A stretch of DNA of 64,000 nt from CAG-533 sp022779465 (lineage in GTDB: Bacteria > Bacillota_I > Bacilli_A > RF39 > UBA660). The DNA lies in contig JALFTB010000018.1 of the NCBI GenBank assembly GCA_022779465.1, positions 30,913-94,912 of the forward strand, read 5' to 3'. Under the pieces are notes generated by a model that had not been told where the DNA came from, made no database searches, and was given only the letters and a program-made list of their open reading frames with translations. This document shows positions 53,525 through 61,000 of the stretch, piece by piece (positions within the stretch are counted from its first letter, which is position 1; the number at the start of each line of letters is the position of its first letter). Both the position numbers and the translations under genes were made by a program.

Positions 53525-53905
53525 ATGAAAGTATTAAGTATTAAAGAACCTTGGGCTAGTTTAATTATGAATGGTACAAAAAAAATTGAAACTAGAAGTT
53601 GGAAAACCAAATATAGAGGAGAAATTTATATTCATGCTAGTTTATCTAAAGCAAAAATTACTAAACCCGAAGTATATGAACTTATTAAAGATATGAATTT
53701 TAAATGTGGATATATTATTTGTAAATGTAATTTAGTTGACTGTATATATATGACAGATGAATATGTAAATGATATGAAAACTAATCATTATGAAGAATAT
53801 ATTTGTGGACATTATGAAGTTGGAAGATATGCTTGGATTGTAGAGGATGTTAGAGTAATTGAACCGATTGAAGCAAAAGGTAAATTAGGACTATGGAATT
53901 ATTAA
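53525..53905 (+). CDS. ASCH-domain protein
   Basis: A 126-residue ASCH-domain protein (RNA- or nucleoside-binding fold related to PUA). It has the N-terminal LSIKEPWASLIMNGTKKIET with the K-x-I-E-x-R signature (about 15-26), then YRGEIYIHAS. It lies two bases after the transporter gene and is probably co-expressed. Some ASCH proteins are acetylcytidine amidohydrolases; that is not shown here. Confidence 0.82.
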   Translation: MKVLSIKEPWASLIMNGTKKIETRSWKTKYRGEIYIHASLSKAKITKPEVYELIKDMNFKCGYIICKCNLVDCIYMTDEYVNDMKTNHYEEYICGHYEVGRYAWIVEDVRVIEPIEAKGKLGLWNY

Positions 53906-54005
53906 TTTATTTTTCTTAAATTTTATATAGTAATTAAAATAAAAAAATAGTATAATTTGTGAATGGTATAAAAATTTATAATATAGTGGTGGAGGTATTT
54001 ATATT

Positions 54006-54947
54006 ATGAAAAATATTACAATAATAGGTGGAGGAGTTTTAGGCTCTCAAATTGCATTTCAAGTTGCATATACTGGTTTTAATGTAACTATGTGGCTTAG
54101 AAGTGAAGGAAGTATTCAAAGATGCAAAGATAAACTTTTAAAAGTAAAAGAATCTTATACTGAAGCAATTAATTTAATGGATACAGATGATGGAAAGTTA
54201 ATGAATAATTGGTGTAGAGGTATTGCTGATTATGATAATTTTAATAAAGAAGAATGTTTAAATAAAGTAAATAGTATTATTGATTCTATTAAATTTGAAA
54301 CTGATTTAAGAGAATCAGTAAAAGATGCTGATTTAATAATTGAATCTATGACTGAAGACTTTAATGCTAAAAAAGATTTATTTACTAGATTAAATACATT
54401 AATGCCAGAAAAAACCATATTAGTAACTAATTCTTCTACAATGCTTCCTAGTAAGTTAGCTAAATATACTGGTAGAGAAAGTAAATTCTTAGCATTACAT
54501 TTTGCTAACTCTATTTGGAAAAATAATACTGCTGAAGTAATGAAACAACCAAAAACTAGTGATGAAGCATTTAAAGAAGTTATTAAATTTGCTAAAGAAA
54601 TTAGAATGATAGCTTTACCTTTAGAAAAAGAAAAATCTGGATATCTTTTAAATTCAATGTTAATTCCATTATTATTTTCTGGATTAGATTTATATGTTAA
54701 TGGTATATCAGATCCAGAAACTATTGATAAAGCTTGGACTTTGGGAACTGGTTCACCAAAAGGACCTTTTAAAATAATTGATACTATAGGGTTAAATACA
54801 GCATATGAAGTTGTTTTAATGTATGTAAAGATTCCTTCATTTTTAGCTCCTTATAATTTTAAGGGAATGGAAAAGTTATTAAAGAAATATATTGATGAAG
54901 GTAAGTTAGGAATGTCTTCAGGAGAAGGATTTTATAAATATAAATAG
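54006..54947 (+). CDS. 3-hydroxyacyl-CoA dehydrogenase family protein
   Basis: A 313-residue NAD-dependent dehydrogenase with an N-terminal Rossmann fold (GGGVLG, residues 8-13) and a 3HCDH C-terminal domain. The active-site region has TNSSTMLPSKLAKYT near 141-155, FANSIWKN near 167, and the C-terminal segment GSPKGPFKIIDTIG near 249. Substrate may be short-chain hydroxyacyl-CoA or a related hydroxy acid; no beta-oxidation neighbours are present. GGAGG precedes the ATG. Confidence 0.9.
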   Translation: MKNITIIGGGVLGSQIAFQVAYTGFNVTMWLRSEGSIQRCKDKLLKVKESYTEAINLMDTDDGKLMNNWCRGIADYDNFNKEECLNKVNSIIDSIKFETDLRESVKDADLIIESMTEDFNAKKDLFTRLNTLMPEKTILVTNSSTMLPSKLAKYTGRESKFLALHFANSIWKNNTAEVMKQPKTSDEAFKEVIKFAKEIRMIALPLEKEKSGYLLNSMLIPLLFSGLDLYVNGISDPETIDKAWTLGTGSPKGPFKIIDTIGLNTAYEVVLMYVKIPSFLAPYNFKGMEKLLKKYIDEGKLGMSSGEGFYKYK

Positions 54948-54965
54948 ACCTAATAGGTCTTTTTT
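54946..54965 (+). terminator. Terminator of the dehydrogenase gene
   Basis: AGACC/GGTCT 5-bp stem with loop TAATA and a T run. Confidence 0.7.
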
Positions 54966-55017
54966 GTTGTTTATTTTATAAAGTGTATGATATTCTAATT
55001 ATAGAATAAGGGTTTAT

Positions 55018-55542
55018 ATGAAAGATAAGAAAACTAATAGGGTAAATGTTTCTGTAGATAGTAATGGTGGTAGTCCTATTGATAATATTATAATAAGTGA
55101 TAATAATGAACTTACTTTACCAGCTATACCTACTAAAGATGATTATACATTTACTGGCTATGAATTTGATGAAGATAAAATAGTTAGTAATGGAATGACA
55201 GTTAGCAAAGACGTTGTTTTAAAAGCAATGTGGATTGATAATGATGAAGAGTTTGTAACTGTAACTTTTAGTAGTAGTCAAGGATAATCTACTAAAATTA
55301 AATTTGCAAAAGGAAGTACTTTATAATTATTAGAATTACCTTTAAGAGATGGTTATGTTTTTGGTGGATGGGTATGTAATAATAGTTCTCACTATATGTA
55401 TACTGAAGAAGAAGCAGGTGGTGCTATGATGTGGTGTGTTCCAACAACAAGTGTTCAAAAAAGTAATACTTGTCCTTCAGGATATTCTTTAAAAGATAAT
55501 AAATTTATTAAAACTGAATATGTAAATTGTACTACTAACTAA
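55018..55542 (+). pseudogene. Decayed InlB-like/Flg_new repeat protein with two in-frame TAA stops
   Basis: From ATG 55018 a repeat-type domain (SVDSNGGSPIDN, LPAIPTKDDYTFTGYEF) reads to TAA 55285-55287. The same frame continues through a second TAA (55324-55326) to TAA 55540-55542, giving a second repeat unit (LELPLRDGYVFGGWV) and a Cys-containing C-terminus. Both premature stops could each arise from one CAA-to-TAA change. The family (Listeria-Bacteroides repeat) is usually a secreted surface protein; no signal peptide is present at the N-terminus, so the 5' end is probably also lost. Confidence 0.8.
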
Positions 55543-55559
55543 TGTTAGTAGTTTTTTTA
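55531..55559 (+). terminator. Terminator after the repeat-protein remnant
   Basis: ACTACTAAC/GTTAGTAGT 9-bp stem with loop TAAT overlapping the final stop, then T residues. Confidence 0.85.
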
Positions 55560-55604
55560 TTTGATATGTTATAATATATTTTTATCAGGAGGGTGTTTAA
55601 TTTT

Positions 55605-56243
55605 ATGTCTAGAGAAAGAAATGTTGTCAATTATTATGTATTATGTAATAGATTAAAAAATGTTATAAGAACAGGTTGGCTTGATTGGAATGTTCAAAGA
55701 GAAAGAATTGAAAGTGTAGCTGAACATATTTTTGGAGTGCAAATGTTAGCTATTGCCATGCATTCAGAGTATCAATATGATTTAGATATTGTTAAAGTTG
55801 TCTTTATGCTTGCTATTCATGAATTAGGTGAAACAGTAATAGGAGATTTAACTCAATTTCAAATTTCAAAAGCAGAAAAAGAAAAATTAGAACATGAGGC
55901 TGTTCATAAAATTTTAGAAGGTTTATTAGATGGAGAAACTATTGAAGAATTGTTCTTGGAGTTTGATTCTCATAGTACTAAAGAAGCTATGTTTGCTTAT
56001 CAATGTGATAAATTAGAATGTGATTTACAGTGTAAACTTTATGATGAAGAAGGAGCTGTTGATTTATCTAAACAAGAGGGCAATAAGACAATGAATAATG
56101 ATGCGGTTAAAGCTTTACTAGATGATGGTGCTTCTTGGTCTACAATGTGGCTTAAATTTGGTCAACAAACTTATCCATATGATGATAATTTTAGAGCGGT
56201 TTCTAATTTTGCAATTAATAACAAAATAAAACAAGGAAAATAA
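55605..56243 (+). CDS. HD-domain hydrolase (YfbR/HDDC2-like 5'-nucleotidase type)
   Basis: A 212-residue HD-superfamily metal phosphohydrolase. The HD metal ligands fall in VAEHIFGV (H41), the characteristic IHELGE (H72, E73) and a later Asp in QCDKLECDLQ near 136. The layout matches YfbR/HDDC2 5'-deoxynucleotidases, acting on dNMPs. ATG 55605 is used; the frame opens at GTG 55593, which overlaps the AGGAGGG site. Followed by a terminator. Confidence 0.85.
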   Translation: MSRERNVVNYYVLCNRLKNVIRTGWLDWNVQRERIESVAEHIFGVQMLAIAMHSEYQYDLDIVKVVFMLAIHELGETVIGDLTQFQISKAEKEKLEHEAVHKILEGLLDGETIEELFLEFDSHSTKEAMFAYQCDKLECDLQCKLYDEEGAVDLSKQEGNKTMNNDAVKALLDDGASWSTMWLKFGQQTYPYDDNFRAVSNFAINNKIKQGK

Positions 56244-56262
56244 AATCCTTGTTTATTTTTTT
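56229..56262 (+). terminator. Terminator of the HD gene
   Basis: AAACAAGGA/TCCTTGTTT stem over the stop codon with T-rich tail. Confidence 0.8.
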
Positions 56263-56297
56263 AATTTATCACATTTTTCTTGACATGAGATGTTATG

Positions 56298-56334
56298 AGT
56301 GATATATTTTTAACGAAGTGAGAAATATATCACT
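56298..56334. promoter_or_regulatory. Long inverted repeat, likely operator of the HTH/membrane pair
   Basis: AGTGATATATTT, 13 bases, AAATATATCACT: perfect 12-bp arms. TTGACA (56280-56285) and TATATT (56303-56308) with a 17-base spacer overlap the left arm. It lies 21 bases before the first gene of the pair, so autoregulation by the HTH protein is likely. Confidence 0.75.
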
Positions 56335-56354
56335 TGAAATTATGGAGGAGTATT

Positions 56355-56765
56355 ATGAAAAATAAAGTAACAATGAAAGAATTGTTAGGATCACAAATTA
56401 TTATAGCTGTTTTAATTGCAATTTATTATTGGTGTTGGGCAAGAAATGATTGGAAAGATTATTATGTAACAATACAAAATACAGCAGGAATATTAGCTTT
56501 CTTCTTTTTTATCGAGCAATCTGTTCGTATTTCAAAATATAAAAAGGAAGTTAAGGACGAAATGGCAATCTCAAACTTAAGTAAAAGTGATTCTATCTGC
56601 TTTAAGATATTAGCTGGTTTAATAATATTTATAGCTTTTTTATCAGCAGTTTTAAGCTTTAATATATCATCAGAAACAATTGGATATATGCTTATAGGCA
56701 CTATTGTTTTCATTTCAATTGTTAGAGTTATATTGTTTTGTATAATAGATAAAAAAGGATGTTAA
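56355..56765 (+). CDS. Small multipass membrane protein paired with an HTH gene
   Basis: A 136-residue protein with helices at about 15-30, 43-58, 82-100 and 110-130. GGAGGAG precedes ATG 56355 (the frame could begin at 56334). It is directly followed by a 71-residue HTH gene one base after its stop; this membrane-plus-HTH pairing is a frequent small module in Firmicutes with unclear function. Confidence 0.75.
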   Translation: MKNKVTMKELLGSQIIIAVLIAIYYWCWARNDWKDYYVTIQNTAGILAFFFFIEQSVRISKYKKEVKDEMAISNLSKSDSICFKILAGLIIFIAFLSAVLSFNISSETIGYMLIGTIVFISIVRVILFCIIDKKGC

Positions 56766-56766
56766 A

Positions 56767-56982
56767 ATGAAACTTATAACTAAAATAAAAGAATATCGTG
56801 AAAAAGTAGGAATGAAGCAATTTGAATTGGCTGAACTAGTAAATGTAAGAAGAGAAACAATTGTGTGTTTAGAAAATGGAAGATACAATCCTTCTTTAAA
56901 ACTTGCAATGGATATTTCAAAAGTTTTTAATGTACCAGTTGAAGATTTATTTTCATTTATTGATGAAAATAATGAAAAGTAA
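56767..56982 (+). CDS. XRE-family transcriptional regulator (71 aa)
   Basis: A minimal Cro/CI-type regulator, YozG/PBSX-like: helix-turn-helix at about 12-55 (EKVGMKQFELAELVNVRRET, ENGRYNPSL, AMDISKVFNVPVEDLF). It lies one base after the membrane gene and is probably co-expressed from the promoter with the 12-bp repeat, which may be its own operator. Confidence 0.9.
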   Translation: MKLITKIKEYREKVGMKQFELAELVNVRRETIVCLENGRYNPSLKLAMDISKVFNVPVEDLFSFIDENNEK

Positions 56983-57100
56983 ATTACAATTTATCGTTTA
57001 GTTAGAAAAAAATTATAAAAAAAAGATAAATTCCAGTTTTGTTTCGTGTTAAAAAAATAATTATTGTATTATCATTTTAACGTAGGAGGATATAAAAATT

Positions 57101-57712
57101 ATGAATCAAGAGAAAATTGGTAAGTTTATTGCAAAAAAAAGAAAAGAAAAAAATTTAACACAAATACAATTCGCAGAAAAATTAGGGGTATCAGATCGTT
57201 CAGTTTCTAATTGGGAAAATGGAAAAAATATGCCTGACATGTCACTATTTCCTATTATTAGTAAAGAGTTAAATATAACAATAAATGATTTGATGAGTGG
57301 AGAAATTGTAGAAAAGAAAGAATATCAGCAAAAATTTGAAGAAAATATTATCTACACAATAGATAAAAAAGTAAAAAAAGAAAATAGATTATTAAAGATC
57401 ATATTACTAACATTATTTATTATTTTCTTTGTTCTTGTTATGTTTGTTTCGATTGAATCTATATACATGAAATCAAATATTAATAGTTATCCATTAATAC
57501 AAAAAAATTATTATGATGATATTCATGTCAATGACAATCAATATTTTGAAAGAACAATATATAGCTATGGATTTTATGTCAAATACTTTTATAAATCAAA
57601 AAATCCTGACAAGCCTATGATGATTAGTAATAATATTAGCGAGAAAGATTTTGAAATTGTAAAAAAAGATTTTTATTTAATTAATGGACAGTTATTTTGG
57701 TCAATACCTTAA
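57101..57712 (+). CDS. HTH-membrane protein (XRE N-terminus plus one helix and extracellular domain)
   Basis: A 203-residue protein: XRE helix-turn-helix at about 8-62 (KNLTQIQFAEKLGVSDRSVS, NWENGKNMPDMSLFP), a membrane helix near 100-122 and an about 80-residue outer region rich in Tyr. It starts after AGGAGGA. Its stop at 57712 is followed by a repeat also present, inverted, at 63380-63440. A sensor-like regulator is plausible. Confidence 0.8.
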   Translation: MNQEKIGKFIAKKRKEKNLTQIQFAEKLGVSDRSVSNWENGKNMPDMSLFPIISKELNITINDLMSGEIVEKKEYQQKFEENIIYTIDKKVKKENRLLKIILLTLFIIFFVLVMFVSIESIYMKSNINSYPLIQKNYYDDIHVNDNQYFERTIYSYGFYVKYFYKSKNPDKPMMISNNISEKDFEIVKKDFYLINGQLFWSIP

Positions 57713-57718
57713 TATGTT

Positions 57719-57783
57719 AAATTACAATTTATTAGTGAGATTAGTTTGAAATATATAACTAGTCTTTTTATTTTGAAAGAAAA
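57719..57783. repeat. Left outer inverted repeat (about 62 bp) with terminator
   Basis: It begins AAATTACAATTTATTAGTGA and ends TTTTGAAAGAAA. Its reverse complement matches 63380-63440 over about 60 bases with few mismatches. It contains GATTAGTT/AACTAGTC (57739-57764) plus a T run, the terminator of the 57101 gene. Confidence 0.85.
57739..57769 (+). terminator. Terminator of the HTH-membrane gene
   Basis: GATTAGTT/AACTAGTC stem (one G-T pair) with a 10-base loop and T tail, inside the left outer repeat. Confidence 0.7.
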
Positions 57784-57831
57784 AAATAGTAAATATTACA
57801 TATGCTGAATTTGTGATATATAATACATAAT

Positions 57832-57855
57832 AAAAAACTAACTATTTCTAGTTAG
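57832..57855 (-). terminator. Minus-strand terminator in the cassette leader
   Basis: CTAACTA-TTTC-TAGTTAG preceded on the plus strand by six A. Read on the minus strand it is a stem with a GAAA loop and six T, a good terminator for a leftward RNA from about 57860-58060; no coding frame is seen there. Confidence 0.5.
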
Positions 57856-57959
57856 CATTTATTATTCTCAGAAGACAATTTCCGAGTTTCCTATCAATTT
57901 GGAGCGATTGGTCAAGTTATTTTCAACTTTTCTATCACAATTAGGAATTAATACATACT

Positions 57960-57973
57960 AGTATCAATTTCTA
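57960..57973. repeat. Inner inverted repeat, left copy
   Basis: AGTATCAATTTCTA is an exact 14-base reverse complement of 62856-62869, so the giant gene and micro-ORF lie between the two copies. Confidence 0.8.
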
Positions 57974-58003
57974 TATACATCCTACCATAAATTTATTTAA
58001 AAA

Positions 58004-58031
58004 TTGTTAATCTATGCTAAATTCGTAGAAT
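58004..58031 (+). promoter_or_regulatory. Possible promoter of the giant gene
   Basis: TTGTTA, 16 bases, TAGAAT, 33 bases before the ATG; moderate match. Confidence 0.4.
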
Positions 58032-58064
58032 TATATGATAAAATGGTATTGTAGGTGATAATAG

Positions 58065-61000
58065 ATGGATTATAAATATCAAAGAAGACAAATATTTGGA
58101 AAAAAATTAAAAGTTCCAAAACTTATTTTAAATAAAGTATATAATTGTACTCTATCTTTTAATGAATATATTGAGTATCAATTAGACGATAAAATACCAA
58201 CTTCTTGTATCATAGAATCAGATAGAAAAATAGTTGAAAAATTTGGTATAGATAAATGTAAAGAATTAGATTGGGAATTAATTAATAAGCGATTTTATTA
58301 TAATAAAAACATTAATTTTAGAGATGTATTAATGTCTATTGATTCACAAACTCAAGATATTAATAGTGCACTATATGAATTAGTGAAAGATGAAATAAAA
58401 CCAATTGATTATACACCTAAAATGCGAGAATTTTATTCAGATAGATTATTTGATGTATCACAAAATAATGATGAAAATTTAAGATACATAATAAATGATT
58501 TCAACGAAGGTATAATAGGATTAAAGGAAATAATATATAATTGGGATTTATTTAAAAATAAAGACTTAAGTTATTGTTTATTAAATGATAATGAAAATAA
58601 AAGCAATATTACAGATAATATTCTAAAAGAATTTATGTCTAGTTATGGCAAATTAGCATCTTTAATCGTTGAAAACTATGATATTTATACATTTATTAGT
58701 GATATTTCTTCTCTTAAATCAGAAGAAGAAAAGAAAAATTTCGTTAAGCAATTTACTGATGATATATTAAGCAATACAAAAAGAAAATATGGAGATTATA
58801 GACTACCTATTAAGCCAACTGATGAACAATATAAAGAAATATTCAAGTATTCATCAATGGAAGAATATTTTAAAACAATTGATCAATATAGTGCTCCATT
58901 AATAATTGAAGAATTAAAATCATTACCTAGCGACTTTATATTTAATACTTCAATTCCTTTTACAGAAATACTGGATTATGATGTCATGAATTTTATTGCT
59001 GTATTTGGTTTAAAAAATGTAGTAGATTTTAATGATGAATGTGGAGAATTTTTTACAAAAAATAATTGTAAAATGCTTAGATTAATGTTTGATATGTATA
59101 TACATTATGCAGGGAATGAACATGATCGTCAAAAAAATATATATTGCGATAAAGATGGTAATTATATTAAAGGTAAATTTACTAAAGATCAATTTTATGA
59201 ATCAATGAAACGAATGATAATTTATGGTCCAAGTGATTGGAATTATGCAGATAAAGCACCAGATTATAGAAACATTACTGGAGAATTTAGAGTTAGAAAT
59301 TCGGAATTATTTATATCAGAACAAGCTCCTGAAGAATTACAAAAATTATTCTATACAAAATCTATTACTCCTCAACTATTATTAGAACATCCAGAATATA
59401 TTCAGTATTTAAATGGAAAAGATTTAAGTTCATGCTTTAAAGATAGAAAAATAAAAGTTGAAGGTAGTAATGCATTATATGGTTATGAAAATTTCTATAA
59501 ATTTCTTAGTAGCAAAACTGATTTTAACGAAATTATGTACTTTATTACTGAATATAGTGATGTTTTAGATATTATTTTTGATAGAAAAATAAGTGATAGT
59601 TATCAATATGAGTTACAATTAAAAATTGATGATGACATAAATACAATTCAAGATAAGATACATGAATATTTAAGAAGACTTATTATTGAAAGAGTATTTG
59701 CTTATCCTACACACATTCCTAAAGAATTAGTTGAAAAATATCCATCTATGTTCTTAGATAAAAATGCACCACAAGAATTGCAAGAAGTTTTTTATGGCAG
59801 AACTATTACTACAGAATTTATTTTATCAAATCCAGCTTATAAAAATTATTTAAATGGTATTGATTTAGAATGTTTATTTAAATATATGCCTGTTGGAATA
59901 ACGCCTGAAAGTTCTTCAAATAATTTAAGTAATTCTGGACCTTTAGGATATAGAGCAGGATATCATCAAATAAATTTTGTTAATGCACTAAAACAAATTT
60001 TCGGTGAATCAGATGCTTTAGATGTAATGCTTATATATGGTAAATATGTTGAAAAAGTATATGAGGCAAATAACCTTAAAAACTTCTTATATAATCCAGA
60101 GTTTACACAAGATGAATTTATTGATGAACTTGATAAAATGTTATTACAAAATATTATTGATGGAAATATAAAATATGATGAGAATATTTCTAGTCATTTT
60201 AAAAATAATAATCCAACATTATTTTTAGGTACAGATGTACCACAAGAAATAAAAGATAAATTTTATAATAGAGAATTTACATTAAAAGATTTTAATGATA
60301 ATCCTGAATTATTAGATATATTTGAAAATACAAATATAGCATGTGCTTTTTCAGAAACTATGTCTTGGATTATTCCACTATTTAATGATTCTGAAAATTT
60401 TAAAACTGGAAACTATAATCGTATGAAAGTTATAACAGCATATTCTAAAATACAAGATGTTGAACTTCAAAAAGCATTTAAAGAATATGTTATAGAATTT
60501 GGTACTAATATTGATGTAGAAAAAATAGAATATGTTTCAGAAGTTTTATCAAGAATATCATTATCAAATTCAAGTGAAATATTTACATTTAGAAAAGAAA
60601 TTGCTACTCAAATATTGAAGTCAAATAATCCTTTAGAAAGTTTAAGTAAAATTGAAGATGTATTTATAAGAAATAATATTCCTGCTGTTGGAAAAATATA
60701 TTCTTGCTTTGAAATATTACATCCTGATTTTCAAGGATTTGACTTTGAAATTTCAACGATATCACCAGTATTAAAAAAATCATCAACAATGAGTAAAAAA
60801 GTGATAGTATTCTCTGATTTAATCAAATCATCATTTGGATCAAATAATAGATCTGTTAATGTATATTTAAAAAATATAGAATTTGGTTCTAGTTTATATG
60901 AAAGTATAAAATCAGGTCAAATCCAGTTCGATTCACTTGGAGAAACTGAAATGAGAGAGTTAAATACTTTCTGTAGTCATTTAGCAACTTTATATAACAA

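Larger units (their letters stand above)
57784..58064. other. Leader region of the giant gene; candidate regulatory or RNA-bearing region
   Basis: Non-coding between the outer repeat and the giant gene. It holds two TTTYCTATCA copies (near 57888 and 57930), a 10-bp palindrome ATACTAGTAT (57955-57964), the inner inverted repeat (57960-57973) and the leftward terminator. I see no open frame. A short structured RNA on the minus strand is possible. Confidence 0.4.

Noticed and set aside
55018..55542. TAA stop-codon reassignment
   Set aside because: TAA ends many intact conserved genes in the window; two nonsense mutations in one decaying gene explain it.
57832..57855. Cas9 tracrRNA or retron RNA
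   Set aside because: No cas9, reverse transcriptase or CRISPR repeat is present; only the stem and terminator-like tail are seen.
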